A stretch of 64,000 nt of DNA, taken from assembly GCF_018143015.1 (NCBI RefSeq), contig NC_054758.1, positions 13,558,001 to 13,622,000 on the forward strand, read 5' to 3'. The notes under the pieces are model-generated. The model was given only the letters and a program-made list of their open reading frames with translations, was not told the origin of the DNA and made no database searches. Origin of the DNA: Lytechinus variegatus. Lineage: Eukaryota; Echinodermata; Echinoidea; Temnopleuroida; Toxopneustidae. Below, piece after piece: positions 1 through 10,361 of this stretch. The position numbers and the translations under genes are program-made. How positions within the stretch are numbered: the stretch's first letter is position 1; each line of letters begins with the position of its first letter.

Positions 1-64
1 CTATACATACGGCCATGAAAAATATCACTCCTTATTATTGTACTCTCTTTTCTTTCACAAACAG

Positions 65-187
65 GTTGAGTTTGAAGAACAAGAAAAACAAGTTGAGTTT
101 GAAGGACAAGAAAAACAGTATAGAGGTCTACCTATATGGTTCAAGATGATCATAAGTGCATGCATCATTTCGCAGATTCTCATCCAG
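65..187 (+). CDS. possible internal coding exon of an unidentified gene
   Basis: A 123-base block lies between a good acceptor (pyrimidine-rich run ending ACAAACAG at 64) and a donor (CAG, then GTATAA at 188). It is open in the phase-0 frame. It encodes 41 residues: a nine-residue acidic/basic motif repeated twice (VEFEEQEKQ, VEFEGQEKQ), then YRGLPIWFKMIISACIISQ and a short hydrophobic end that could begin a membrane segment. Possible following exons start after acceptors near 569 and 1162. In the matching phase both meet a stop within a few to about sixteen codons, so this could be near a C-terminus. I recognise no family, and the rest of the gene would lie upstream of the window. It could be a chance open block, although both splice sites and the internal repeat favour a real exon. 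Confidence 0.4.
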
Positions 188-1369
188 GTATAAAAGTTAA
201 ACTAACCCATTCAAAATTACAGATACATTACATGCATTGAATGTTAACCATGTTTACATTAAATAAAAATAACTTGAGTCACAAAGAGGTAGGATCTGTA
301 CTGAATATACACTTCTTAAATATACAGGCTCTCGAGTCTAAAGTAGAACCAATGTCAAAAGTTATGTACCTTGGGCAAATTTATTAAACAAGGTCATGTC
401 CTTGATCTACTAGTAATTAAATTGCCTTTTTATTTCCTATTTGTTTATGAACAGAGCAATATTTATTTTTCATGAGTTACATTTTATAAAATTCATTTTA
501 TTGATTCTTTAGTGTGATATTCATATTTGTAGATTTATGATTTTTTTGTTTTACATTTTGTCTAATAGGATGATGCAGTTTGACAATTTCCATGGAGGTG
601 ATTGATGATGATAAATAATTGGTGAAGTAGGCCTAATAGAACAGTGACTGGACCACAAAGAGAAATACAAACTACAGCAGTTATAGGAGTGAGTTTAATA
701 GTTAGTGATTATTTTTTATAATGGAGGTTGTTCACATTTTTTTGGCAACAAATAGACCTGCCTTTGAAAAACCAATTTCAATTTTGTTTTTAGATTATAG
801 TTAGTGTCGTTTTTAATTACAGATCAAAATATTCTGTGCAACAAAACATATCAACTTTAATTCTTACAATTCATATAATTTACATATGTTAATTTATAAA
901 TTGATATTTACAAGAAATCTCTGACATTTCTTCAAAGTATACATGTAGTTAGAATGGAGAGTGGTATGTAAACTGCGGAGAACATGTTTAAGTGATATGC
1001 TTTATAGAAGTACAAGTTCATAATTAGTAGAAATAAGTTTTCCTATGTTATGTGTTCAAGAAACATATATATGCATAGTCTCACTTTTCTTAAAACAAAT
1101 TTATGTGTTATAAATCATGACAATTTAATTGATTTTCTTTCTATATTTTTTCAATCTGCAGGACTGGTGTAACAGATGTTTTCATTCAAGAAATCCAACA
1201 AGTCAACATTGAAGACTTGGGAACCACGTAATGAAGATGGAAAAGGTTTTTTTCCAAGTCCAATTTAAAAAAAAATTATCATCACATCCCAAATTCATGA
1301 CGTATGAAATTTCTTATTGATTTTTATTAAAACTGGTTGCAAAAAGAGAAGCTATAAACATACAAATAG
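188..1369. other. AT-rich stretch, no gene recognised
   Basis: AT-rich sequence without a long open frame or clear repeat. Two acceptor-like sites (before 569 and before 1162) are the only hints of exons, and neither is followed by a convincing coding block. Confidence 0.5.
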
Positions 1370-2395
1370 GAGCGGCGGATTGAAGTTGAAAGTGGGGGGG
1401 GGGCACAGGGAAAATGCTGTTTTATGTGAAATTTTTTAAAAAGTTGCGAGCGAGCAAAATTTTGACATTCTAAAAACAAATCCAATTTTGTTATAGATTT
1501 TGACAAAATATTCAAAATGATATATTTCACCCTTTTCTTTCCTTTTTCTTTTTTTTTCTTAGTCGTGATTTTTTTTCTTGGGGGGGCAGAGCATTGGCGG
1601 TGGAAGGCAAAAAATTTAGGGGGTCCACCTGAATGTATCCACCTAAATCTTAAGAGACCACAAAAATTTCCAGCAGAAAAAAAGGTCAACCACAATTTTA
1701 GGGGGGCCACAACAATATTAAGGGGGGGTCTACCTGAATTTAGGGGGGACGCAGGAAAAAAAATTGATGAGCAAAAAAAAAAGATTCTCAACAAAAAATT
1801 TAGGGGGGACTGTCCCCCACCTCAAATTTAGGGGGGACAGGTCCCCCTATCCCCCCGCTTCCGCCGCCTATGGGCAAGAGTCCTTCAAGCCCTCTCCCCT
1901 CCATCTGTACGAAACTGCTTATATACTCCACTCACATGAATTATTAAACTTAATGCACAAAGGATTTCCTTCAGAAGTAAATGAAAATTTTGTTTTCTTG
2001 TTTCAAAGGGCACTTGTCATGGTGACCATAAAACAGATCCTTCTCAGGTGAAAGGGGCACAGAACAAGTTCTTTAGGAGCACTTTTCTTTGGTAAAAGGG
2101 GGCAGTGATTCAAGAAAGGGCACTTTCAAGAAGGCGAGGGGGCACTTTGTAACACGTGAAATGGGCCCTCAGATGGAAGGGCACAGAACACGTTGGGGGG
2201 GGGGCATTTTTGGGTAAAAAATTGCATATAAGGAAGAGCACTAATTGGTATTACCTAAAACAGGTTCTCATCAGGTGAAAGGGACACAGTACACGTTCGT
2301 GAGGGGGCATTTTCTTGCATAAAAAGGCACTTTTCAGTGCTTCAAAAAGTAGGGGGAATTGTGCCCCCCCCCCCCCCCCAGGATACAAAAACAAA
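1370..2395. repeat. G-run-rich repetitive sequence
   Basis: Short units built around AATTTAGGGGGGAC recur between about 1605 and 1850. They are followed from about 2040 to 2350 by units built around GGGGCACTTTT, ending in a long C run. The open frames on both strands here arise from these low-complexity units and look non-coding. The phrase GAGCGAGCAAAATTTTG near 1450 resembles sequence inside the hAT-like element at 5075-8400, so part of this may be a diverged relative. Confidence 0.55.
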
Positions 2396-3281
2396 TTTCT
2401 TTTGGTTCAAAGTATTAACATACGCTTAAGAAAAAGGTAAAGCTTAATCCTCTGATAATGTGATTTTTTTTTCTGGATAATTAATAAAATTCACCACTAA
2501 CCAGAGAATTCCTTCATGTCTTTCATTTGTATTCATATAGTATTTGTACAGAGCTAAAATGAAAGGGATTTGGAATTGGCAAAATTCAAAATGAGATCGA
2601 GAGAGGGAAAGAGTGATGAGAAGTGGGTCGAAAAGAGATGAGAAAAAATGGAGGGCACATAATTATGAAGAGATAATTTAGAGGGAGTGGTGAGAGAGCT
2701 GATGTTGGAAGTAGGCACAAAGGGGTGGAAGAGAAATAAGACGAGATTTTTGGAAACCAGGAGACAGATAACAAGTGGGAAAATAAGAAGGAAATATATG
2801 AAAAGTTAAGTTGCAAAAGGGGCTAGGGCCACTCCAAGAAAATCATTTTTTTATTCTCCCATATTGCAATATTCTTATACGAAAATGAATTTTCATGATA
2901 CCCTAGCATCAGAAATTTAAAATTGGGTATAAAAGAAATCTACTTATCTTCATATTTTTTTAAGATATTATTTTCCAGAAAAATTATGTATGGACCTAAC
3001 CCTTTTGAAAAAAAGTGAATTTTCTTTTTTTAGTTCACCATTTTTTTGGGCATTTCAACTTTTCTATATGGTATCATCTTACAGAGCTACTAAAAATCAA
3101 TTAAGACATAAAAATCAAATTTGATTAAAAATGGACCTAACCCCTTTTAAAAGTGAGCTCTTCATATGTAGGAGAAAGGAGGCACAAAACAACATGTTAA
3201 AATGATTAAATGAAAAAAAAAACAGAGTAAGAAATGCTGGAGAATAAAGGAGACAGGAAACATATTGAACATGATAAACTG
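2396..3281. other. AT-rich sequence with a dispersed GGACCTAACCCC repeat
   Basis: No gene seen. A purine-rich tract runs from 2580 to 2820. From 2880 to 3160 there are phrases (GATACCCTA, then GGACCTAACCC twice) that recur in inverted form at 26060-26700, indicating a dispersed repeat family. Confidence 0.45.
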
Positions 3282-3405
3282 GGGCCCGTTTCATCATGAG
3301 TTACAAGTATGGTAACTACGAATACCAATCATAATCAAGGTTCCCACGGTTATCACAATAATAGCGATGTTTAAATAGCTCAGTGTAATTCATTATGAAA
3401 CGGAC
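3282..3405. mobile_element. MITE remnant with GGGGCCCGTTTCAT end
   Basis: The sequence begins GGGGCCCGTTTCATCATGAG and ends in its imperfect inverse (TTCATTATGAAACGG). That is a short terminal-inverted-repeat element with no coding capacity. Ends of the GGGCC type also occur on MITEs at 30704 and 51751. Confidence 0.5.
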
Positions 3406-3965
3406 GCCAGAAGAAAGCAGGCACGGGGATCCATGAAGATTTTTTTTTTTTACTTCTCGAAAATTGTAACAAGAAATGGCTCTTTTAGTGGTAAAAGTTT
3501 TTTTTTCAGTATTCATACTCAACCAGTGATAATGAATACAATCATTGTAATAACCATGATTTGCCCCCACCCCCACCTTTTTACCTAATCGCGACTTGAT
3601 CTACTCTTTTCATCTTCCCTTTTAGAATTAGCATAGGCCTATAAGACGCAATAAAAACATTGTTTTGTTTTTAAGTGATATCGATACTTTATAAAGCGCA
3701 ACGTATCGTCTCAGATTTGCGCTTGCTTGATTCGCTGAATCCTTCGCGTCACGAGCGCGTAACAAAATGAATACATTAATGAATTTTCCAAGTTGACCTT
3801 TGTCATTGCGCTGATGTGCGTATTGTCTAATACACGTACAAAACCACAGTTGACGAGGGAGCATCGTACGAAATTAATATTAATGGGGCTTATTTTAGCT
3901 TCTAATGGAGCTTATTTTAGCTTCTAATGGATTAAACAAAATGGCGGTAGCTTCGGGGGCCTGGT
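3406..3965. other. no gene recognised
   Basis: Unique-looking AT-rich sequence with a slightly GC-richer patch near 3700-3860. No open frame or repeat that I can support. Confidence 0.4.
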
Positions 3966-4620
3966 ATGCAGCATAATTACCCTGGCTATAGCAGTGCAGC
4001 TGTTACGCGCGCTGCGTTTCAAGGAATAAATTCCTGCCAGGAACATAGTCCCGGAAGAGCCTGTCGAAAGTATCCCACCTTATCCGAAGCTTAACTATTA
4101 AAATATCTTGCTTTTTGGAGCCCTCAATGTGGCAAAATGATGCCTTGGATAGGTAAAAAAACAACATTTATTTTCTTGAAATCACTTGGAGACGGAAAAG
4201 TAGGCTTTTCTCTATCAGCTACATTTAAAGAAGGGAGGGCACAGCAAAGCCTACGCTCTCAGGGGGCTGCCCAAAGTCACCCAGCCCCTTTATCGTATTT
4301 TGCCCATTTCTTGGAAAATTCGACATTTTGGAGCCACGGAAAGGGGGCGGGGGACTTCAACATCTCCCTGAGGCTTCGATGTGCCAGCACTTCGTTATAA
4401 TGTAGCAGATGGAAAAAACGGCTTCTCCTATACAAGTGGTTTTAATACAATGAATGTGATTTGCAATATAGGAGAAACATCTTCATCAATATGGGCTCCA
4501 AATTCGCAGATTTCCAAAAAAAAAATAAGTAAAATACGGAAAAGGGTGGGTGATTCCGGGAGCCCCTAACGGGGCTAGGCACCGGTGTGCGAGCACGTCT
4601 TCAAATGAAGCTGATAGAGA
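3966..4620. repeat. composite repeat, copy 1 (pairs with 17972-18602)
   Basis: Begins with a fragment of the SINE family seen whole at 23128-23673 (the part reading TATGCAGCATAATTACCC), then changes at CCAGGAACATAGTCCC to unrelated sequence. The same junction and the following roughly 600 bases occur again at 17972-18602 in the same orientation with few differences. The two copies therefore share a duplication history and are not independent insertions. Open frames here (for example 4137-4400) also occur in copy 2 but differ in length, so I do not call genes. Confidence 0.7.
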
Positions 4621-4759
4621 TAATCCTCTTATTTTGTCTCTCAGGAGTTACAAAACAATAAAAGTGACTTTTCTGCAAAGCAGGAAGGTCGTTTGTCATG
4701 TTTGTCTCAATGGGGCCTCAATGTCTCAATTCCTAGAAATTGGCAAAATATGAAATAGG

Positions 4760-5074
4760 GGTTGGTTGAATTGCCATAAAAACTTTAAATGTTTATGGAT
4801 CTAGTTCATGAAACTATGACATAAGAGTATCAAGTATCAGTGAGTACCCTGCATGAGCTTCAGGTCACATGACCAAGTTGAACGGTCATTCAAGGTCAAT
4901 GAACTTTGGCCATCATAATTTGAAAGTTTATGGATATAGTTCATGAAAAGCGGACATAAGGGTGATCACGTAATCACTGATCATCTTGCACAAGCATAAC
5001 AAGTCAAAGGTCTCATGGTCAAGGTCAAATGTTATTTAGGGTCAATGAATGTAGTAATTCATTATCATATGAAT
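4760..5074. repeat. AGGTCA-type repeat, left part split by the hAT insertion
   Basis: Diverged units of the repeat seen best at 55482-56430: phrases such as TAGTTCATGAAACT, CACATGACCAAG and GGTCAATGAACTTTGG. The unit is interrupted at ATATGAAT (5067-5074) by the hAT-like element and resumes at 8401 with the same eight bases. It then runs on to the family's right-end phrase (CAAAGTCAGCACTGCTGCTA, about 8438-8495). Confidence 0.75.
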
Positions 5075-8000
5075 CAGTGTTGTAGTCAAGGCTCAAACCT
5101 CCAAGGCCAATTAAGGCCTGAAAACCTCAAGGCCAAGGCATTTCAAACTTACGATATACAAAACAATGAGCTAAAAATGCTTAGGCGGCAGACATCACAC
5201 ATGGCAAAATGTAAGTGACCGAGCAAACCGACCGAGCAATAATTTTGACCTTTGTACAAGTAAATAAAATTTCACGATAGATTTAGACATAATAATATAG
5301 TTACCTTTGTACATTAAATACATTATTTTTTTCTCGGCGATTTACATTACAATAATTATTATTACCACGATCATCTGATGCTGGCATTCTCAACATTTGT
5401 TTTTCTTCATTCCCTGGGACAGGGGCGGCAGAACCTATTTTTGTGGCTGGGGGGGGGGGGGGTCAAAGCCAAAAAGGCACTTATATATCAAAATTGGCTT
5501 TTTGGTGCAAACAGATATTTTCAAAATGAGATTATTAACTGCCTGAAGTAGTTGTGTATTTGTAGAAATTAAGTTGAGCAAAGCTAGATATTTTGATTTA
5601 GGTTTTACTTCTCCGTGAGAAAGCGTAGCGAGCAAGCGCTTTTGAAAAAAATCAAGTCTGAAGTTGGAAAACTCGATTTTGGGTCAATTATGGGGCTTAT
5701 CACTTTTAAAAGGACCTCCTTGCGTGATGTTGCCAGCACGAACCACGAGCTCAAACTTCTGGACATGTCGTGTAATTATGAAGAAAGATGTGTATCTAAC
5801 TCATGAATTAACGCGAGCGTGAAGCGCGAGCTGAATTTTTTTTTATACTGACAAGAAAAATATGTTAAGGATTGCATTTAGTGACTCAAAAATGGGATAG
5901 GGGTCTACATAACTCACTTGTCAAATAATGCGAGCGCAAAGCGCAAGCTAGAAAATTTATGATATTTCAACCTAAAATTTGGACATTCTAAGCATTTTTT
6001 GTAAATGGGAACAGAATGAGTACTTTACTTAACAATAAACAATAATTGATGCAAGCGCGATCCAAAATTTTGTGATTTTCGAACCTAAAATGTATCATCT
6101 TTTACTATAAAAAAGGTCGTATTTCAATTGAAAAAAGGGCATTTTAGATTTTGAAAATGTGCATTTTTTCCTACAGGGATTTTTTTGTTTTGGGGGGGGT
6201 TAAAGAGAGCACAAAGGGAAAGTTCAAATTTTCAAATGCTGACCTGAAAATGAGTCGTTTTTAGGTCCCTTGTCAGTTTTCATGTCAATTTTTCTCCTAA
6301 CAGCCACTATGAAATTTGAATTCTCATTTCTTGTATCTTCTACACTTATTCTACCTCAAAACTGGAATATTTAAAGTTATATTCAAAAGGATATAAAATG
6401 GACGCACCCAATATCCTTTGTTGGGAGGAGGGTAAATCATAATTATTTCTTGAAACAGTAAATAGAGTTCTCTATTAAAACATTATTCATTGACCAAAAA
6501 AATTACATTTTTTATTTCCTTGAAACTGTAGTAAAATAAAATTCACTGGCGAACCATCATGATTAAAAAGAAGTAAATATTTTTTGTAACTTTGTTCTGT
6601 CAATCTGGACACTAGACCCAAACAAAATATATACAATGTAGAAAAGATGTATGCCTACTGCCTATATCTATTTTGTAGTATCTGCCCTAGCAGCCAAATG
6701 TGTCACCCCCATCTTTCTTGTGCCCTTAAGTTTTTCTCCTCTCTCCCATCTCTCTCTTCCCATTCCTATTTCTGTTTCTTGTTTAAGAATTATCAGAAAC
6801 CCCCCCCCCCCCCAAAAAAAAAAGAGAGAGAAGAAGTTCCACCACCAAGAAGAAACTTAGGAAAGGGGGAAAGGAGGAAAAGGAAAGAAAAAGGAGTAAA
6901 TGTGATATTATTTTCTGAACATATTGTCACAATCTATCACATAATTTTGCTTGCTCGTTCGCTTCAATCGCTTTCAACTTTTTGGCAGAAATTTTGCTCT
7001 ATATGCATGGGCGGAAATCTGTCTACAAAGGTAGGGCGGACAGGCCTGGAAAAAAACGTATTATTTCGATTGTGAAGTGATGTATTTTTCTCCATCATAA
7101 AAAAACAAGAATAGTAGGGGGACATTTGATATTATATCCCACATAGATTGAATCCTGCATGGTGACTGGTTCAAATAGCATCATGTGACCAATTATATTT
7201 CAACTATGATGCTGTGTGACGTCAGACCTCGATATATTTTTCGCTATATACCAATATTCTGACGTCATTATTTCAGAAAACTGGATATTTAGCTAAACTC
7301 TCTCCCGGGCAAGTCCCGTGATGCGTCGGCGCAGGCACTAATCTGCGTTCCGCTGAGCGCGATGGCTCGGAGAAAAGTATAGGTAATTCAACGCAAGTAA
7401 CCGGACTTTGCAGGCTCAGCGCATAGATTTTGGTTATAAATTATTAAAAGTAGGATATAAAACAAATATATCATGCGTTTCATTTCAAAGCATAGTGGAA
7501 ATTATTAATCCTCGGTTGGACTGGCAAAACTACTATATTTCACTCGGGAAAAATAGTAATTGCCAGACCAACCTCGGATGAATAATTCCATTATACTTTC
7601 TCAAAGCCTGATATATTTGTTTATTATTTCCCCCCTACTATTTTTGGTAGGTTCCGCCCATGTCTATATGCTATGCTTGGCCCCTCAATTTTTTTGGCTC
7701 ATCATGCCATTGACTTAGCCCATTTGGATATGACAAATTTTAAGATTGTGTTTAAGTTTACCAAATCTTTTCAGAATATAATTTAGACTTAAAACATTCT
7801 TGTTAGCCAAAGAAAATAATACAAGGAAAATCCTAACAGAATAGAAATCAACCTTGTTATCATTCTTTAGAGTTCGTTTTTTTTTTAAGTATGAAAATTG
7901 TTGTCAAAATTGCAGTCAGATCTGGCAGAATTATTCCTGTCATCAAATTACTATAATCTTTATCATAATCTATGATTATTATTAATATTGCCATTTTCAT

Positions 8001-8400
8001 CATGAGTCATGATTACAACACATTGCCAATACATATTGCTATTTTTCATCACTGTTGATTTCTTTGTGACATATGTGATGATAATTCTTGATGATTGTGA
8101 TAGTTACAATAGATGGCACTGCTAGTGTACTTACTACTGCTACTGCTGACTGGTTCGTTAGTGTCATTAAATATACAGAACAATTGAAACATTAAATTAC
8201 TGATATAAAAACAAATGAAAGTACAATAAACAAAATGCCATGAAAAAGCGTTGAAAATGCCTTGAAATTTCAAGGCTCAAAATCCTCAAGGCCAAGGCCC
8301 TCTAAAGCCCAAGGTTTGAATGTTCAAGGCCAAGGCATTGAAAAAGTTGGCCTTAAGGCGCCTTAAGGCCAAGGCCGAGCATCAAGGCACTACAACAATG
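5075..8400 (+). mobile_element. non-autonomous hAT-like element, copy A (3.3 kb)
   Basis: Ends are short inverted repeats, CAGTGTTGTAGT on the left and the inverse of CATTGTTGTAGT on the right. They are flanked by an exact 8-bp target duplication, ATATGAAT (5067-5074 and 8401-8408). CA-starting ends plus an 8-bp duplication are hallmarks of hAT transposons. Just inside both ends are clustered copies of AAGGCCAAGGC, the kind of subterminal repeat that hAT transposases bind. No transposase-like frame is visible, so it would depend on an enzyme made elsewhere. The middle contains phrases such as GCGAGCGCAAAGCGCAAGC and a nested element at 7007-7662. Copy A is the cleanest of four copies in this window. 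Confidence 0.8.
7007..7662. mobile_element. nested element in hAT copy A with 9-bp target duplication
   Basis: About 656 bases with ends ATGGGCGGAA and the inverse, inserted at TCTATATGC, which is present on both sides (6998-7006 and 7663-7671). The minus-strand hAT copy D lacks the insert and has the joined site near 15365-15395. A 9-bp duplication suggests a Mutator-like non-autonomous element. Inside is an internal inverted pair around 7500-7600 (AACCTCGG-type phrases), and I see no coding frame. Confidence 0.65.
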
Positions 8401-9449
8401 ATATGAATGGTGTTATAGTCAATAATTATTATATATTCTTCAAAGTCAGCACTGCTGCTATTGAATCGCGTAGTTCAGGCGCTCCACTTGTTATTGCAAT
8501 AAACAAGTTAATTTTGTGAAAGCTTTTGACATAATATACCGAAAACTATATCACGTTTCAACTTTCTATTTATCCTTTCCTTTTATATTTTTCTTTTCCT
8601 TTTCCTTTTTTTTGGTCTTGAAAAATCTGAGGGGCGCTTGCCCCCCCCCCCTGTACGCCATTGTATATTCAAAATACAGTAGTAGAGATCAAGAACTATT
8701 TCAAAAACTTTCAGTCATCTTAATTGTTCTCTTGTTTTTGAGAAAAGATAAGATATCCTCTCATTTGACGTGTTTGAGTTCAGAATTTCAGCAACAAACA
8801 AAGAAGCCTTCCTCATTTTCTCTTCTCTTTCTTCTCAATCTTCGTTCCACGTCTTCTTCTTCTTCGTTTTTATCTTTTTACTCTAAAGATTATGTTGGCT
8901 ACTAACCTCTATATTTTTTCCAACAATATCCGTGAAACAGCTTGATCCAATTAACGACGCATCTCTTTCTCATTTTACAGAAATGAAAAGGTATCAATAA
9001 TTGTCCAGCCACTCCGCCGTATACGTAAACACTATTTTACAGCAGCGCCAAATTTTTAACACACGTTTATCACTTCTTTTGGGTGTGTCAGTTCACCGAC
9101 CCTGTATCAACTTATGAGTTATGTTTATGAATTTTAACCATGCTGACGCGAAATTATTCATGAGTACGCAACTACACTTGGCAAAGAGAGGAATGTATGT
9201 TGTTCCGAGCTAGCTATAGGATGATTATTCATACCACATACTTTACATATTCAGAATCAAGGGCCCATAATCTGAATGAGTGGATCGCCCGATGATTTGG
9301 AACCAGGAATTTGGGGGGGGGGGCAGTTTTATGAATAGAAATTCAGCACTGTGCACTGACATAGAGAATATACCACTATTGTCAGATTGTAGTGTCGGCA
9401 ATAAAAATTAGTCCGGGGGCTCAGGGAGTTTATTCAGCTGATCGGGTAC
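8401..9449. repeat. spacer S1 between inverted hAT copies A and B
   Basis: Begins with the right-hand remainder of the AGGTCA-type repeat (to about 8500). It continues as AT-rich sequence with pyrimidine tracts (8540-8640 and 8810-8880) and ends at the CAGTGTTGTAGTGCC end of copy B. Nearly the same sequence recurs as spacer S2 at 13587-14638, so it belongs to the duplicated unit. The open frame at 8516-8905 is shortened and altered in S2 and is unlikely to be a gene. Confidence 0.65.
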
Positions 9450-10361
9450 CAGTGTTGTAGTGCCTTGATGCTCGGCCTTGCCCTTTAGGCCTACCTTTTC
9501 AAACATGGGTGTCGATCATGGGGGGATGGGGGGATATATCTAAAACATTATAAAAGTACAGTACACTATACAACAATGAAGGAATTTCCAAGAACACCAT
9601 GCATATCAACCACTCCCAAATGTCCTAACTTGTGATTTTAGTGGGGGTAATGTTGAAAGATCCCCATCCACAAGAACATTTGTGTCAATCATTCCCCCAA
9701 CTAAGAATACCGATCGAAAACCCATGTTTTCAAAGCCTTGGCCTTGAACATTCAAGCCTTGGCCTTGAGAGGGATTTTGAAGGATTTTGAACCTTGAAAT
9801 TTCAAGGCATTTTCAAGGCATTTTGTTTATTGTACTTTCATTTGTTTTTATATCAGTAATTTTAATGTTTCAATTTTTCTGTATATTTAATGACACTAAT
9901 GGTCCAGTCAGCAGTAGCAGTAGTAAGTATACTAGCAGTGCCATCTATTGTAACTTTCACAATTATCAAGAATTATCATCACATATGTCACAAAGAAATC
10001 AACAGTGATGAAAAATTACAATATGTATTGGCAATGTGTTGTAATCATGACTCATGATGATAATGGCAATATTAATAATAATGATAATAAGGATTATGAT
10101 AAATATTATAGTTTTGATGACAGGATTAATTCTGACAGATCGGACTGCGGATTTTGACAACAATTTTCATACGTAAAAAAAGAAAGCTAACTCTAAAGAA
10201 TGATAACAAGGTTGAATTCTATTCTGTTAGGATTTTCATTGTATTATTTTTTTTGGCTAACAAGAATGTTTTAAGTCTAAATTATCTTATGAAAAGATTT
10301 GGTAAACTTGAACACAATCTTCAATTTTGTTATATCCAAGTGGGCTATGTCAATGGCAATA
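9450..10361 (-). mobile_element. hAT-like element, copy B, truncated by the tandem-duplication join
   Basis: Inverted relative of the right end of copy A: starts CAGTGTTGTAGTGCC and carries the AAGGCC-rich subterminal zone. It follows the element inward to GGCTATGTCAATGGCA and then jumps to ATAATTTTTACCTTTG, a phrase from near the left end of the plus-oriented copy. The same region in copy D (to about 15340) continues into the element, so the jump near 10361 is the breakpoint of the tandem duplication. Confidence 0.7.
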
